DNA of 15,282 bases from assembly GCA_051881355.1 (NCBI GenBank), contig JBJEPS010000049.1, positions 1 through 15,282 of the forward strand. Direction: 5' to 3'. Below are positions 13,724 through 15,282 of this stretch, piece after piece (position 1 is the first letter of the stretch; each line of letters opens with the position of its first letter). Below the pieces are notes generated by a model, which saw only the letters and a list, made by a program, of their open reading frames with translations, had not been told where the DNA came from and made no database searches. The position numbers were made by a program, and so were the translations under genes. Origin of the DNA: Fimenecus sp051881355. Lineage in GTDB: Bacteria > Bacillota > Clostridia > Oscillospirales > Acutalibacteraceae.

Positions 13724-15043
13724 ATGCGACCGAATATCATTTTCTTTTTCAGTGACCAACAGCGCTGGGATACTGTCAATGAGACTGTCACGCCGCATTT
13801 GATGGCTTTGGCAGAGGAAGGCGTGGAATTTGAAAATTCCTTTACCTGTCAGCCTGTTTGCGGACCCGCGCGCGCTTGTTTACAAACGGGGGTATATGCC
13901 ACACAATGCGGTTGCTATTTTAACGGGATTGCGCTGCCTGATAACATAAAACCCTTGGCTTCCTATTTTAATGATGCGGGATATGAAACCGCTTATGTCG
14001 GTAAATGGCATTTGGCGTCCGACCGTTTTCCGAATATCGGGGTGCATTGCGAAAAAACAGCGATACCGAAAGACCGCCAAGGCGACTATAAAGATTGGTG
14101 GCGCGCCGCCGATGTGCTGGAGTTCACCTCGCACGGCTATGACGGGTATGTGTTTGACGGCGACGGCAATAAAATTGACTTTGAAGGCTACCGTGCAGAC
14201 TGTATCACGGATTTTGCAGTGGAATACATTGACCAAAAGACTTCGGATAAGCCGTTTTTCCTCTTTTTATCGCATATTGAGCCACATCATCAAAATGACC
14301 ATCATTGTTATGAGGGACCGAAAGAGACTGTGCCGAAATACAAGGATTACCCAATTCCCGATGACTTGTCCTTTTTGCCGGGGGATTATACGACAATGTA
14401 CCCGGATTATATTGCTGCCATAGACAGCCTTGACAAAAATGTCGGTAGATTGGTAGATAAATTGAAAGAAAAAGGCATTTATGAAAACACGGTCATCATT
14501 TATTCCAGTGACCACGGTTCACATTTTAAGACACGTAATGCCGAGTATAAGCGTTCTTGCCATGACAGCGCTACGCATACGCCGCTGATTATTGCGGGCG
14601 GTCCGTTTTCGGGCGGTGAAAAAGACGAACGGCTCGTCAGCCTGATTGATTTACCTCCGACATTCCTGGATTTAGCGGGTATCACTATTCCCGAAACCTA
14701 TATGGGCAAGTCTATTCTCAAAATGCGTGAAAACAACGAGGAACGCGACTGCGTGTTTATACAAATCAGCGAAAGCCAATGCGGCAGAGCGATTCGTACC
14801 AAAGAGTATAAATACGCTGTGCGTGCGGTCGGCGCAGGTATGACGAAATACAAAGCCAAAATTTATTTTGAAGATTATTTGTATGATTTGCAAAACGACC
14901 CGATTGAACGGTACAATTTGATTAAAGACCCGGAATACAAAGCGGTGCGCGCAAAGTTGCGGCAAATGCTTGTCCGCGAAATGGTAAATGCCGGGGAGGC
15001 AAAGCCGAAAATTTTACCGGCGCGCGTGGTCAGAAAGAAATAA
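13724..15043 (+). CDS. Sulfatase (alkaline phosphatase superfamily, Cys-type)
   Basis: This 439-residue type I sulfatase hydrolyses sulfate esters. The active-site motif CxPxR is present as C46-G-P-A-R50 (PVCGPARACLQTG). The Cys must be oxidised to formylglycine, in anaerobes by an anSME radical-SAM enzyme, which is not in this window. Calcium ligands are suggested by D11-Q12 (FFSDQQRWD) and D263-H264 (YSSDHGSH); the conserved GKWHL gives K94 and H96. There is no signal peptide (it begins MRPNIIFFFSD), so the enzyme should be cytosolic and act on an imported substrate. The exact substrate (sugar sulfate, choline sulfate or aryl sulfate) cannot be assigned. CGGAGG (13712-13717) precedes the ATG. 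The C-terminal subdomain with YLYDLQNDPIERYNL is complete. Confidence 0.92.
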   Translation: MRPNIIFFFSDQQRWDTVNETVTPHLMALAEEGVEFENSFTCQPVCGPARACLQTGVYATQCGCYFNGIALPDNIKPLASYFNDAGYETAYVGKWHLASDRFPNIGVHCEKTAIPKDRQGDYKDWWRAADVLEFTSHGYDGYVFDGDGNKIDFEGYRADCITDFAVEYIDQKTSDKPFFLFLSHIEPHHQNDHHCYEGPKETVPKYKDYPIPDDLSFLPGDYTTMYPDYIAAIDSLDKNVGRLVDKLKEKGIYENTVIIYSSDHGSHFKTRNAEYKRSCHDSATHTPLIIAGGPFSGGEKDERLVSLIDLPPTFLDLAGITIPETYMGKSILKMRENNEERDCVFIQISESQCGRAIRTKEYKYAVRAVGAGMTKYKAKIYFEDYLYDLQNDPIERYNLIKDPEYKAVRAKLRQMLVREMVNAGEAKPKILPARVVRKK

Positions 15044-15072
15044 AACCCAATGATTTTATCGGAAATGCACGA

Positions 15073-15110
15073 AAAGACAGGCAAGAAATGCGCTTGCTTG
15101 TCTTTTTTTC
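15073..15110 (+). terminator. Terminator after the sulfatase gene
   Basis: AAGACAGGCAAG (15074-15085) pairs with CTTGCTTGTCTT (15093-15104) around a 7-nt loop with one G-T pair, followed by a run of T residues. Confidence 0.92.
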
Positions 15111-15139
15111 TGAATTTTTGCAGGAAATAAAAACAGATA

Positions 15140-15168
15140 TTGCAAAAATACATAAAATGTATTAAAAT
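15140..15168 (+). promoter_or_regulatory. Sigma-A promoter for the last gene
   Basis: TTGCAA (15140-15145) and TAAAAT (15163-15168) are 17 bp apart. The 15 bp before the -10 box form an inverted repeat, ATACAT-AAA-ATGTAT (15148-15162). The gene start is 45 bases downstream. Confidence 0.6.
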
Positions 15169-15212
15169 CTATGGGCAATAAAAAACTTGAATGAAATTCG
15201 GAGGGCAAAAAA

Positions 15213-15282
15213 ATGCAGTACTCACAAATGTCGAAAGATGAGCTGCGTGCACGCAAGGCGGAGCTTGATAAAGAATTTGCCG
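15213..15282 (+). CDS. Partial N-terminus, probably class I/II PLP-dependent aminotransferase
   Basis: The reading frame begins ATG at 15213 behind GGAGG (15200-15204, 8 nt spacing) and runs off the window after 23 codons. The visible N-terminus, with SKDELRARKAELDKEF, resembles the opening helix of a group of Clostridia aminotransferases related to aspartate/alanine aminotransferases (PF12897-like). This is recognition from a short stretch only; catalytic residues lie beyond the edge. Confidence 0.5.
   Translation, partial: MQYSQMSKDELRARKAELDKEFA

Noticed and set aside
1..15282. Mobile elements, CRISPR arrays, tRNA or rRNA genes, toxin-antitoxin or phage-defence cassettes
   Set aside because: No transposase, integrase, repeat-spacer pattern, cloverleaf or defence-type domain was seen; every substantial region is explained by core genes and their regulatory sites.

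Overview
The window looks like chromosomal core sequence from a spore-forming, low-to-mid GC Clostridia, probably a gut Oscillospirales/Ruminococcaceae-type bacterium. The evidence is a SpoIIID gene, AGGAGG-type ribosome binding sites, sigma-A promoters with 17-bp spacers, SAM-I and FMN riboswitches, and Firmicutes-style trmK, nif3 and rqcH genes. The taxonomic placement is an inference from gene content and sequence style only. I see no mobile element, CRISPR array, tRNA or rRNA, and no stretch over 300 bases is left unexplained.

Layout, left block (plus strand, 1-8058): spoIIID with its own terminator; a GtrB/DPM1-like membrane glycosyltransferase with a strong promoter; a divergent isoleucyl-tRNA synthetase with its own promoter and no room for a T-box; a 68-residue DUF1858 cysteine protein; a hairpin terminator or attenuator; then the packed run trmK, nif3-like and rqcH, closed by a strong terminator. 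This block is concerned with translation, tRNA modification and ribosome quality control.

Middle block (minus strand, 13585 down to 8080): manA, a ydcF/sanA-like membrane protein and an MFS transporter form one tight operon. Next comes ribU, the riboflavin ECF S-component, behind a perfect TTGACA-N17-TATAAT promoter and an FMN riboswitch. Then comes metK behind a TTGACA-N17-TAGAAT promoter and a SAM-I riboswitch. A small DUF378 membrane protein gene is last. No intrinsic terminator is visible between the MFS gene and ribU, or between ribU and metK, so upstream readthrough would have to pass the riboswitch terminators.

Right block (plus strand, 13724 to the end): a Cys-type sulfatase transcribed divergently from manA, a terminator, and the first 23 codons of a gene whose N-terminus resembles a class I/II PLP-dependent aminotransferase.

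Nothing here amounts to a clearly undescribed system. The points most worth a second look are the altered HIGH and KMSKS signatures of the IleS-like enzyme, a palindrome covering the -10 box of the metK promoter, and the hairpin between the DUF1858 gene and trmK.
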